Source: Campylobacterales bacterium
Lineage (GTDB): Bacteria; Campylobacterota; Campylobacteria; Campylobacterales; QNZT01
Assembly: GCA_015663225.1 (NCBI GenBank)
Contig: DQSO01000053.1
Location: forward strand, 1-9,801
Length of the DNA: 9,801 nt
Reading direction: 5' to 3'
Part shown: positions 1 to 7,124 of the stretch, one piece after another
Position numbering within the stretch: position 1 is the first letter of the stretch
How the letters are laid out: each line of letters starts with the position of its first letter
Notes under the pieces: generated by a model
What the model saw: the letters and a program-made list of their open reading frames with translations, nothing else
What the model was told of the DNA's origin: nothing
Databases searched by the model: none
Translations under genes and position numbers: made by a program

Positions 1-1070
1 ATGATAATAGGCTATCACTTCTTTTAAAAGATGTAGATAGTAAAAAAGCTCTTATACTACTAAATCAACCACTCTATTTTAACGGACTTATAAATAGCAA
101 TGTCACTATAGATAATATAAAAAACCTAGATGGAAAGTTTGACTTTGTTGCTGGTGGTATAGTTAGTAACGATATACTTGAAGGTAGCCACAAAATAGAT
201 ATAAAAACAAGTGGTACTATTGCAAACAAGATAGTTTCACTTCCAACTACTACTATAAAATCAAAACTATTTAATCTTGATCTCCAAAAACTAAACTATA
301 ACATAGATAAAAATATACTCACAGCCTTATATCATGTCAAAAGTGATGATCTGTCAACTCTAAATAAACTAACAAGTCAAAAACTAAAAGGTTCATTAGC
401 AATAGATGGTAACATAGTGATGAAAAAAGATTTAATTGTAAAAGGTCACAGTGATAAGTTTGATGGAACTATAGATTTTACACTAAAAAATAGTGATTTA
501 ACTGCTTATGTTAAAAATGCTTCTGTTTTAAAGATAACCAATACCCTAAGTTATCCAAAATATATCCAAGGTATTGCAAATGCAAACCTAAAATACAATC
601 TTGAAAGCTCGAAGGGTGTTGCAAATATTAATATGGACAAAGCAAAACTTCTACCGACTAAACTAACATCTCTAATAACAAAGTTAAAAGGTACAGACCT
701 AACAGCTGAGCACTTTAACAAGACTACTCTACAAGCAAGGCTATCCAAAAACCTAGTAGATTTTGATTTTGATGCAAAAAGCAGAAGTCTATCTCTAAAT
801 ATAAAAAATGGAAAGATAAGAGAACCTGGTGGAAAACTTGATGCACTTTTAGATGTCAACATAGAGGGCGATAAGTACAAAGCTAAAGTATATGGTACAA
901 CACAAAAACCTAAAATAAAACTTGATAGTTCAGCTTTAAGAGCAAAAGCAAAAGAGAAAGCTAAAGAGAAGATTAGAGAAAAAGTTGAAGATGAGATTAA
1001 AAAAAGACTAAATATTGACAAAATTGATAAAGATCTGATTATTAAAGGTTTGTTTAAAAAATTATTTTAA
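1..1070 (+). CDS. AsmA-like envelope protein, C-terminal part (5' end outside window)
   Basis: The frame is open from base 3 without a stop, so the gene begins upstream of the window. The in-frame GTG/ATG at 417-422 is internal, not a start. The visible 355 residues contain many short alternating beta-strand segments rich in Asn, Asp, Lys and Ile. Near the end, about residues 278-310, there is a 'D..L..NIEGDKYKAKVYGTTQKPK' style segment, as found before the end of AsmA-like C-terminal domains. The last 45 residues are a highly charged Lys/Glu helix ending in a short hydrophobic 'KGLFKKLF' tail, also usual for this family. AsmA-family proteins are inner-membrane-anchored periplasmic proteins with repeated beta-groove units linked to lipid transport and outer-membrane homeostasis. 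The N-terminal membrane anchor cannot be seen here. The family call rests on pattern recognition and is moderately sure; the exact subfamily and substrate are unknown. Confidence 0.6.
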   Translation, partial: DNRLSLLLKDVDSKKALILLNQPLYFNGLINSNVTIDNIKNLDGKFDFVAGGIVSNDILEGSHKIDIKTSGTIANKIVSLPTTTIKSKLFNLDLQKLNYNIDKNILTALYHVKSDDLSTLNKLTSQKLKGSLAIDGNIVMKKDLIVKGHSDKFDGTIDFTLKNSDLTAYVKNASVLKITNTLSYPKYIQGIANANLKYNLESSKGVANINMDKAKLLPTKLTSLITKLKGTDLTAEHFNKTTLQARLSKNLVDFDFDAKSRSLSLNIKNGKIREPGGKLDALLDVNIEGDKYKAKVYGTTQKPKIKLDSSALRAKAKEKAKEKIREKVEDEIKKRLNIDKIDKDLIIKGLFKKLF

Positions 1071-1081
1071 TTTTATTTAGA

Positions 1082-1087
1082 TATAAT
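1082..1087 (+). promoter_or_regulatory. aspS promoter -10 box (TATAAT)
   Basis: A perfect TATAAT lies in the 51-base gap before aspS. The upstream DNA is T-rich, with runs at 1061-1079 and no -35 box, as in Campylobacter and Helicobacter housekeeping promoters. A start near 1094 would give a leader of about 28 bases containing the AGGA at 1111-1114. The -10 box lies 11 bases after the stop of the AsmA-like gene, so read-through from that gene is also possible. Confidence 0.7.
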
Positions 1088-1110
1088 CGCGAGATTAAAG
1101 TAAATAATAT

Positions 1111-1114
1111 AGGA
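1111..1114 (+). promoter_or_regulatory. aspS ribosome binding site supporting a TTG start
   Basis: AGGA sits 7 bases before the TTG at 1122-1124. No in-frame ATG gives the conserved start of the protein. The first residues from TTG, MRTDYC, match the family N-terminus (MRTEYC in E. coli), which settles the start. Confidence 0.75.
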
Positions 1115-1121
1115 AAAAGAT

Positions 1122-2873
1122 TTGAGAACAGATTATTGTGCAGAGTTAGATGAGAGTAGTATAGGCAAGAGTATAGAAGTTGCTGGTTGGGCTGATGGGT
1201 ATAGAGATCATGGTGGAGTTATCTTTATCGATCTTCGTGATAAAACAGGTTTAATTCAACTTGTTTGTGATCCAGCAGATTCTGAGTCTGCTCATAAGGT
1301 GGCAAATGAAGTAAGAGATGAGTTTGTACTAATAGTAAAAGGTAGAGTTAGAGCAAGAGGAGAAGGGTTAGAAAATCCAAATCTAAAAACTGGTAAGATT
1401 GAGATAGTAGTTGATGAACTTATCATCGAAAACAGATCTGCTCCTTTACCATTTGTTATAAATGATGAGAAAGTAAATGAAGAGATAAGATTAAAACATC
1501 GTTACCTAGAACTACGAAAACCAAAAGTTTATAATACTTTTAAACTAAGAAGTAAAGCTACAATAGCAGCTAGAAATATACTTGATAAAAATGGTTTTTT
1601 GGAAGTAGAAACACCGATATTAACTAAATCAACTCCTGAGGGTGCTAGAGATTATCTTGTACCTAGTCGAGTTCATAGTGGAGAGTTTTATGCACTTCCA
1701 CAATCTCCACAACTTTTTAAACAACTACTTATGATAGGTGGTTTTGATAAGTATTTTCAAATAGCTAAATGTTTTAGAGATGAAGATTTAAGAGCAGATC
1801 GTCAACCAGAGTTTACACAGATAGATATAGAGATGAGTTTTGCAGGTCAAGAGGAAGTTATAAGTATGAGTGAAGAGATCGTTCAAGCTATCTTCTCAGC
1901 TTGTGGAAAAGAGGTAACTATTCCTTTTAACCGTATCAAGTATAGAGAATCTATGGAGAAGTATGGTAGCGATAAACCAGATTTACGATATGACTTAGGT
2001 ATGGTTGACATGATAGATATATTTGCAAATTGTAAAAATGAGATATTTTCAAAAATAGCAAGTGATAAGAAAAATAATCGTGTAAAAGCTCTAAAAGTTC
2101 CAAATGGAGATAATATCTTTTCAAAACGACAGATGAAAGGTTTTGAAGACTATGTAAGAAAGTTTGGAGCAAGTGGTCTTGGTTACTTTCAGATGAAAGA
2201 GGAAGGTCTAAAAGGACCTTTAACTAAGTTTTTTAGTGAAGCTGATTTAGAAGAGATTATCAAAGTGAGTGATTTGAAAGTTGGTGATGTTATATTTTTT
2301 GGTGCTGGAGAGAAGAAACTTGTATGGGACTATATGGGAAGATTTAGAATCTATCTAGCAGAGCTTATGGAGATAATCCCTAAAGATGTTTTTGAGTTTG
2401 TATGGGTTACAGACTTTCCTATGTTTGAAAAAGTTGATGGTGGAGTTAAAGCCCTACATCATCCTTTTACAATGCCAAAAGAGATGAATAAAGAAGATGT
2501 TGAAGATATAGAATCAATCGCTTATGATCTAACACTAAATGGTTTTGAAGTTGGTGGCGGTGGTGTTCGTATACATAAAAGCGATATACAAAAAGAGGTA
2601 TTTAAACTTTTAGGTATCAGTGATAAAGAAGCTGATGAGAAGTTTGGTTTCTTAGTAGATGCTTTAGAGTTTGGAGCACCTCCACATGCTGGTATAGCTT
2701 TTGGACTTGATCGTCTTATGATGTTGATAACTGGTAGCAGTTCTATTAGAGAAGTTATAGCATTTCCTAAAACTCAAAGAGCTCAGTGTCTTTTAGCGAA
2801 AGCTCCTAGTACCGTAGATAATGATCAGTTAAAAGATTTGAGTATCAGAATTAGAGAGACAAAGAGGGATTAA
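1122..2873 (+). CDS. aspS: aspartyl-tRNA synthetase, probably non-discriminating
   Basis: This is a class II aminoacyl-tRNA synthetase that attaches aspartate to tRNA(Asp) in the cytoplasm. At 583 residues it is full length for the bacterial type (about 590) and aligns with E. coli AspRS almost end to end. The order is an N-terminal OB-fold anticodon domain (about 1-105), a catalytic core with '[13 protein letters not shown]' and '[14 protein letters not shown]', motif 2 '[18 protein letters not shown]', a GAD insertion (about 280-410), and motif 3 '[11 protein letters not shown]' near 528-538. His30 stands where E. coli has Leu30, and a '[11 protein letters not shown]' segment carries Leu83 and Leu88. 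Both match, as I recall, features of H. pylori non-discriminating AspRS, so it probably also forms Asp-tRNA(Asn) for amidation by GatCAB. TTG start; its own promoter lies just upstream. Confidence 0.97.
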   Translation: MRTDYCAELDESSIGKSIEVAGWADGYRDHGGVIFIDLRDKTGLIQLVCDPADSESAHKVANEVRDEFVLIVKGRVRARGEGLENPNLKTGKIEIVVDELIIENRSAPLPFVINDEKVNEEIRLKHRYLELRKPKVYNTFKLRSKATIAARNILDKNGFLEVETPILTKSTPEGARDYLVPSRVHSGEFYALPQSPQLFKQLLMIGGFDKYFQIAKCFRDEDLRADRQPEFTQIDIEMSFAGQEEVISMSEEIVQAIFSACGKEVTIPFNRIKYRESMEKYGSDKPDLRYDLGMVDMIDIFANCKNEIFSKIASDKKNNRVKALKVPNGDNIFSKRQMKGFEDYVRKFGASGLGYFQMKEEGLKGPLTKFFSEADLEEIIKVSDLKVGDVIFFGAGEKKLVWDYMGRFRIYLAELMEIIPKDVFEFVWVTDFPMFEKVDGGVKALHHPFTMPKEMNKEDVEDIESIAYDLTLNGFEVGGGGVRIHKSDIQKEVFKLLGISDKEADEKFGFLVDALEFGAPPHAGIAFGLDRLMMLITGSSSIREVIAFPKTQRAQCLLAKAPSTVDNDQLKDLSIRIRETKRD

Positions 2874-2884
2874 AAACCCTCTTT
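2861..2884. terminator. shared hairpin between convergent aspS and recR
   Basis: AAAGAGGG at 2861-2868 and CCCTCTTT at 2877-2884 form a perfect 8-base-pair stem around an 8-base loop. The aspS stop (2871-2873) is in the loop, and the recR stop (2883-2885 on the minus strand) overlaps the right arm. The stem is symmetrical and ends in A/T pairs, so it could act in both directions. The T-tract after it is short (TTT) on the plus strand and equally poor on the minus strand, so termination may be inefficient. Confidence 0.55.
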
Positions 2885-3455
2885 AGACTTTAACTCTATC
2901 GCTAAGTGCTTTGGTGAGTGATAACATATCCACATTTTCGAGTGTTACACCAGTTGGTACGCCTTGGGCTATCTTTGTAAAACTTATTGTGAAATCTTTT
3001 AGTTTTTCTTCTATAAAAAGTATTATAGAATCATTTGCAAGTGAAGGTGTAAGAGCAAATATTATCTCAGAAACGGTATCTTCTTTTACTCTATCTCTTA
3101 AAGCCTCAATACTCTCTTGATTTAGAGTTTCTAGTACAAAATACTTTCCATCATATGCACTACTCTCTTCCAAGACAAATATATCTTTTGGATTTTCAAC
3201 TATACAAAGTGTTTTACTCTCTCTAACATCATCTACACATATTTGACAAATCTCATCTTCACTAAGTCCACCACAAATTGTACATTTTTGTATACTTGTT
3301 AGTGCATCTTCTATTGCATGAGAGAGTTTCATGGCTGAAAAAGAGTCTGAAAGAAGCATATGATAAGCAAAACGAAGAGCTGATTTTTTCCCAACGGAGG
3401 GAAGTGTCATCAGCGAATCTACAAGATTGTTAAACTTATCTAAGCCTTGACTCAT
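2883..3455 (-). CDS. recR: recombination mediator protein RecR
   Basis: RecR works with RecO (and RecF where present) to load RecA on single-stranded DNA during gap and break repair. The protein has 190 residues, near the family's 195-200. It shows an N-terminal helix-hairpin-helix ('LPSVGKKSALRFA', about 18-30), a zinc finger with Cys58, Cys61, Cys70 and Cys73, and a Toprim domain from about 80 ('CIVENPKDIFVLEE'). The C-terminal segment 'IAQGVPTGVTLENVD' corresponds to the conserved RIA-G-P-G region. It is the last gene of the minus-strand block. Its ATG overlaps the stop of the pseudouridine synthase by one base (TAATG), with an AAGG ribosome binding site 7 bases upstream at 3463-3466. Confidence 0.95.
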   Translation of the reverse strand: MSQGLDKFNNLVDSLMTLPSVGKKSALRFAYHMLLSDSFSAMKLSHAIEDALTSIQKCTICGGLSEDEICQICVDDVRESKTLCIVENPKDIFVLEESSAYDGKYFVLETLNQESIEALRDRVKEDTVSEIIFALTPSLANDSIILFIEEKLKDFTISFTKIAQGVPTGVTLENVDMLSLTKALSDRVKV

Positions 3456-4180
3456 TAGTAGACCTTAAAATCTTTTGGAACTGCTGCTTCAAACTCATAA
3501 CCTAAAAGAGCTATCTTTTTTGCATGAAGCATAAGTCTTTTTGCTGGTTTACCACCATATTTTACATCACCTATTATAGTGTGACCTATACTTTTTAAGT
3601 GAGCTCGTATTTGGTGTGTTCGTCCAGTTTCTATTTTAACTTCTAAAAGTGAAAGTTTACCCTCAACTTCAAGTGGTTTTACTAAACTTATCGCTTCTTG
3701 ACCTTGTGGGGATGGTTTTGTAAATGCAACTCCACCATTTTTCATAGTAAGAAGAGGAGTATCTATTGTAAGATCTTCAGCAATAATACCTCTAACCCAT
3801 GCATGATAAACTTTTAAAACTTCTCGTTCTCTAAAAGCTTCAATAGCCACTTTTTGGAAATCCTCATCTTTTACAAGTAGGATAACTCCACTTGTATTTT
3901 GATCAAGACGATGTAGAAGTGGTGCTTTAAATTTTTTTGAAATCTGTTCACTTGTGATAAATGCTGGTTTATTTACAGCGATAATCTTCTTATCTTCATA
4001 GATTTTTTTAATCTTTAAAATTTTCTCAATTCTAAACTTACTATTTACATGCATCTCTGCTCTTGCCATAACTACTTTTTTACCTGCTGAGTATACCAAG
4101 CCTCTATCGATTAAATCTTTTGCACTTCTGTTTGTTATGCTCTCTTGTATCGCTACTAATTTATATGCTTTTTCTAACAT
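3455..4180 (-). CDS. RluA-family pseudouridine synthase with N-terminal S4-like domain
   Basis: This enzyme isomerises uridine to pseudouridine in rRNA or tRNA. In 241 residues it shows an N-terminal S4-like RNA-binding stretch (about 1-50), then the catalytic domain with 'YEDKKIIAVNKPA', the signature 'LLHRLDQNTSGVILL' in which Asp93 is the catalytic residue, and 'ETGRTHQIRAHLKSIGHTIIGD' near 185-205. These features place it in the RluA/RluC/RluD group. It is shorter than E. coli RluD (326 residues), and the target uridine cannot be assigned from sequence alone. The ATG at 4180-4178 is preceded by AAGG at 4187-4190. It overlaps the 3' end of the Ppx/GppA gene by 20 bases, which suggests coupled translation in one operon. 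Confidence 0.88.
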   Translation of the reverse strand: MLEKAYKLVAIQESITNRSAKDLIDRGLVYSAGKKVVMARAEMHVNSKFRIEKILKIKKIYEDKKIIAVNKPAFITSEQISKKFKAPLLHRLDQNTSGVILLVKDEDFQKVAIEAFREREVLKVYHAWVRGIIAEDLTIDTPLLTMKNGGVAFTKPSPQGQEAISLVKPLEVEGKLSLLEVKIETGRTHQIRAHLKSIGHTIIGDVKYGGKPAKRLMLHAKKIALLGYEFEAAVPKDFKVY

Positions 4181-5573
4181 TGTTGACCTTAATTGTATAT
4201 TTTGTTGGATTTTTAATCTCTTGTATCTCTTCTAAAGTTATTGTTGATATTTGTTCTATCTCAACGACTAACTCACTACCACTTAAGCTAATATCAACTT
4301 TTTGAATAAGTTTATTTTTTGTTATAAGTCTTGTTAGGTTCAATATAAAAAGTAGATACTCTATCTCTTTTAAAGAGGGCAGGAGCATACTATATTTTTC
4401 ATATTTTTTCAAACTTAATCCCATGGAGAGTGAATTTAGTAAAAAATAGATAGTAAACATCTCTTTATGTCTATATCCATAGTTTAAGTTTTCCAAAAGA
4501 AAATCACCATCAACTCTCATGGCAAGATTCAACAGTCTACTTGCATGAGTTATCTCTTTTATATATTTTTTATCCTTGCAAGTAAGCGAAAAAAGTTTTA
4601 ATGATATATTATTTGAGTATGCACTCTGTCTTGGAAGAAATGTAAATCTATCAAGCAGAGATTTAACGGAGATATCAAAATTTGCTGGAAACTTATCATT
4701 TTGGCTTCTTAAAAGATCAACAAGATAGACACCTTCTCTAACCCCTCCACTATTTACCATCACATCTTTACACCCAAGGTAGTTTAAAACCTTAGAAAAT
4801 ATTAAAGCACCCTCTTTTATAGTTTCAACTCGCGAACTTGATATATAGTTATCTCGTAACTCTTTTAGACTCATTTTTTGAAAAGCATCTATACTATCTT
4901 TATGTTTTGTAAAACTATACTCATATGCATGAAGTCTATCTAGTGGATATGAAGAGCTTTTTTGAATATACTTAGATATACTTCTTGCAGTTCCACCAAT
5001 AGCTACAACAATAGAAGATTTAAACTCATCATCAATAGTTTTTAATACTTCATCTACATCAATAGGTTTTTCATATAACCTAACATGACCTAGTTGTAAA
5101 GAGAGAGTTTTTATAACTTTTAAATCTTTAACCTTGACTAACTCACATGATCCACCACCAATATCAATAGTGGTAAATTCACTAAGTTTTGGCAGAAGAT
5201 TTATCGATGAAATAGCACCATAATACCCCTCTTTATCTCCATCAATTACTTTTATATTTATATTTAATTGATCTTTAACTTTTTTTATAAACATTCGTGC
5301 ATTTGGTGCATCTCTTAGTGCAGAAGTTGCTATTGTGAGAGTTTTTCTACATCTATAAGCTTTTATAATAAGAGAAAAGTCATATAGTGCTTCATAAGCA
5401 CGACTCATTGGAGCATCTTGTAAAACACCATCTTTATCATAACTTCCCTCTCCAATACGAACTTTTACCTTCTCTTTATGAAGTGATATAAAAGCAAATC
5501 TTGAAGTTTTTTGATATATTACTAGAGTGATTGAGTTTGAGCCTATATCTATTATTGCTGTATTTTTTGCCAT
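4161..5573 (-). CDS. ppx: Ppx/GppA-family phosphatase (exopolyphosphatase or pppGpp phosphatase)
   Basis: The family hydrolyses the end phosphate of polyphosphate and/or converts pppGpp to ppGpp, in the cytoplasm. The 470-residue protein has the ASKHA-type nucleotide-phosphatase fold. It shows phosphate loop 1 'IDIGSNSITLVIY' (8-20), 'TSALRDAPN' (83-91), a 'DGDKEGYYGAI' segment in which Glu115 matches the catalytic Glu of E. coli PPX (Glu121), phosphate loop 2 'IDIGGGSCELV' (136-146), 'AIGGTARSISKY' (191-202) and 'NSGGVREG' (274-281). From about residue 300 there is a helical C-terminal region in the place of the HD-like domain, but no intact His-Asp pair is visible. Ppx and GppA cannot be separated by eye; ppx is used loosely. 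One base separates it from the ferredoxin stop (TAAAATG), and the ribosome binding site is weak, so coupling is likely. Confidence 0.88.
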   Translation of the reverse strand: MAKNTAIIDIGSNSITLVIYQKTSRFAFISLHKEKVKVRIGEGSYDKDGVLQDAPMSRAYEALYDFSLIIKAYRCRKTLTIATSALRDAPNARMFIKKVKDQLNINIKVIDGDKEGYYGAISSINLLPKLSEFTTIDIGGGSCELVKVKDLKVIKTLSLQLGHVRLYEKPIDVDEVLKTIDDEFKSSIVVAIGGTARSISKYIQKSSSYPLDRLHAYEYSFTKHKDSIDAFQKMSLKELRDNYISSSRVETIKEGALIFSKVLNYLGCKDVMVNSGGVREGVYLVDLLRSQNDKFPANFDISVKSLLDRFTFLPRQSAYSNNISLKLFSLTCKDKKYIKEITHASRLLNLAMRVDGDFLLENLNYGYRHKEMFTIYFLLNSLSMGLSLKKYEKYSMLLPSLKEIEYLLFILNLTRLITKNKLIQKVDISLSGSELVVEIEQISTITLEEIQEIKNPTKYTIKVNNVRKSI

Positions 5574-5574
5574 T

Positions 5575-5766
5575 TTAATCTTCTTTTTTTATTATACAAT
5601 CAACAGGACAGACTCTTATGCACTCTGGCGAGTCAAAAAAGCCCTCACACTCTACACATGAAGCATCGATAAGATAGATAGGGTCATCACAAGATATTGC
5701 ATCTGTTGGGCATACTGTTACACATGCATCACAACAGATACATGTGTCAATAATTACTAATGCCAT
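5575..5766 (-). CDS. fdxB: 2[4Fe-4S] ferredoxin, Alvin/YfhL type
   Basis: This is a 63-residue cytoplasmic electron carrier. The first cluster motif is canonical: Cys9, Cys12, Cys15 and Cys19-Pro. The second is stretched, Cys37-x2-Cys40-x8-Cys49-x3-Cys53-Pro, the spacing of the Allochromatium vinosum/YfhL ferredoxins, which tend to have very low potentials. Here the C-terminal helix extension seen in A. vinosum is absent. Three further cysteines (11, 26, 57) lie outside the motifs. The ATG overlaps the kinase stop by one base (TAATG), with AAGG at 5772-5775. C. jejuni, as I recall, has a ferredoxin annotated fdxB between a phosphatase gene and cosR, the same neighbourhood; the symbol comes from that parallel. 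The redox partner is unknown. Confidence 0.9.
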   Translation of the reverse strand: MALVIIDTCICCDACVTVCPTDAISCDDPIYLIDASCVECEGFFDSPECIRVCPVDCIIKKED

Positions 5767-7124
5767 TATGACCTTTTGATATTACTAAAAATTGATTTTT
5801 TTGTAAGCTCTTCATCAGTGGGGCAGAAGTTCTTGGCATTTACTTCAATACTTGCTATTGAGCCTTTTTTATCTTCTCTATTAAATAAAGAAAGCTTAGC
5901 ACCAATTGCATCAGCAGCACCTTTTGCTAAAAACAATCCAAGCCCAGCTCCACTTTGTTTACCCTGTCTTTTAAATGGTGCAAAGTGTTCAAAACTTTCA
6001 TCTACACCAGCACCCTCATCTATGACATCTATCCTAAATATATCTCCATTTAACCTACTTTTTATAAGTATATTTGAGTCTTCTTCCGAATATTTAACAG
6101 CATTTTGTACAAAATTTTGTAAGATATGAGTTAGTAGAGTTGGTTGAGTTAAAATACAGTATCTTTTAGGCTCTAAATCCATATTGATTTTAATCTTTCT
6201 AGCACTTGCTAAAAGCTTATAATCTTTTGCTTTATCTTCCAAAAACTCTACAACATTTAACTCAACAGGTCTTTCAAACTGTGCACCCTCTTGTCGTCCT
6301 ATTTCCAATATAGATGTAATCATAGAGTTCATACCATCTATTGCAGTGTTATTTACTTTTAGTGTTTCTATATATTTTTGGGTATCTCTTTTTTTTATCA
6401 TCGTAACTTCATTTTTCGTCTTCATAACTGCTAGAGGAGTTTTAAGCTCATGTGCTGCACCGATAAATAGCTCTTTTTGATGCTTAACAAAGTTTTGAAT
6501 ACGATCAATCAGTTTATTTATACTCTCGCCAAGAGAGACAAACTCTACTGGAAGTGTTGAAGTATCAATATGCTCTAAAAAGTTTTCATTCATACGAGCT
6601 AGTTTTTGATTGATAGACTTTACAGGATAAAGAAGTGTTTCTGCTAAGAAAAAAGCATAAGCTAAAATCAAAATAGCACTAAGAATATTAACTACAATTA
6701 TACTATTTCTTATCTTTTTGAAAAGATTATAAGTACCAGTTATATCCTTTTCTATCACTAAAAAACTAGATCTTGCTCTATCATAAGGGTAGAAGATTGT
6801 AAAAAAACTTTTAGAATCTTTTTTGTATTCTTCATAGCTTATCTCTTGCTTTTTATCAATATTCATAACAATTTTGTAGTTATCATTTTTACTATATGTT
6901 GTGGTAAGATAGTCAACCGTTTTTTCTTTTTTAGAAAAAGGTTCTTTTATTTTATTTTCTTTGATATAGAGTTTTGCTTCATCTTCTAAAGAGATAGTTA
7001 TCTCATCTAAAACAGAAATTTTAATATAGCTATATAAAATTATTGAAAATATAGCTATCAAAGCGGCAGATGCCGCAATGAGTTGTAGTATAAACTTTTT
7101 TCTTATACTTTTTTCGGATAACAA
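5766..7124 (-). CDS. sensor histidine kinase, partner of the CosR/HsrA-type regulator
   Basis: This is an inner-membrane sensor of 452 residues. The order is a short cytoplasmic N-terminus, membrane helix 1 (about 12-34), a periplasmic domain of about 100 residues (35-137) with many Lys, Glu and Tyr and no recognised fold, and helix 2 (about 141-163). Next come a HAMP linker (about 163-215), the dimerisation domain with 'AAHELKTPLAV' where His225 is the phosphorylation site, and the ATPase domain. That domain has N-box 'QNFVQNAVKYS' (336-346), G1 'DEGAG' (369-373), F-box Phe381/Phe384 and G2 'GAGLG' (392-396). All catalytic motifs are intact. It starts with TTG and overlaps the regulator gene by 22 bases, and its stop overlaps the ferredoxin start. 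The signal it senses is not visible from sequence. The periplasmic domain is the part to examine for a ligand. Confidence 0.93.
   Translation of the reverse strand: MLSEKSIRKKFILQLIAASAALIAIFSIILYSYIKISVLDEITISLEDEAKLYIKENKIKEPFSKKEKTVDYLTTTYSKNDNYKIVMNIDKKQEISYEEYKKDSKSFFTIFYPYDRARSSFLVIEKDITGTYNLFKKIRNSIIVVNILSAILILAYAFFLAETLLYPVKSINQKLARMNENFLEHIDTSTLPVEFVSLGESINKLIDRIQNFVKHQKELFIGAAHELKTPLAVMKTKNEVTMIKKRDTQKYIETLKVNNTAIDGMNSMITSILEIGRQEGAQFERPVELNVVEFLEDKAKDYKLLASARKIKINMDLEPKRYCILTQPTLLTHILQNFVQNAVKYSEEDSNILIKSRLNGDIFRIDVIDEGAGVDESFEHFAPFKRQGKQSGAGLGLFLAKGAADAIGAKLSLFNREDKKGSIASIEVNAKNFCPTDEELTKKSIFSNIKRS

Noticed and set aside
943..1015. Lys/Glu-rich repeat-like stretch near the end of the AsmA-like gene as a DNA repeat
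   Set aside because: The repetition is only in amino acid class (a charged amphipathic helix); the bases do not form a regular tandem unit.
551..1021. Minus-strand open frame of 156 codons opposite the AsmA-like gene
   Set aside because: It is rich in Ser, Phe and Leu as the reverse of Lys/Glu/Asp-rich coding sequence; the plus frame continues on both sides and is the real gene.
417..1070. A separate 217-residue protein starting with GTG-ATG at 417
   Set aside because: The same frame is open without a stop back to base 3, with the same composition and beta-strand pattern, so this is an internal position of a longer gene.
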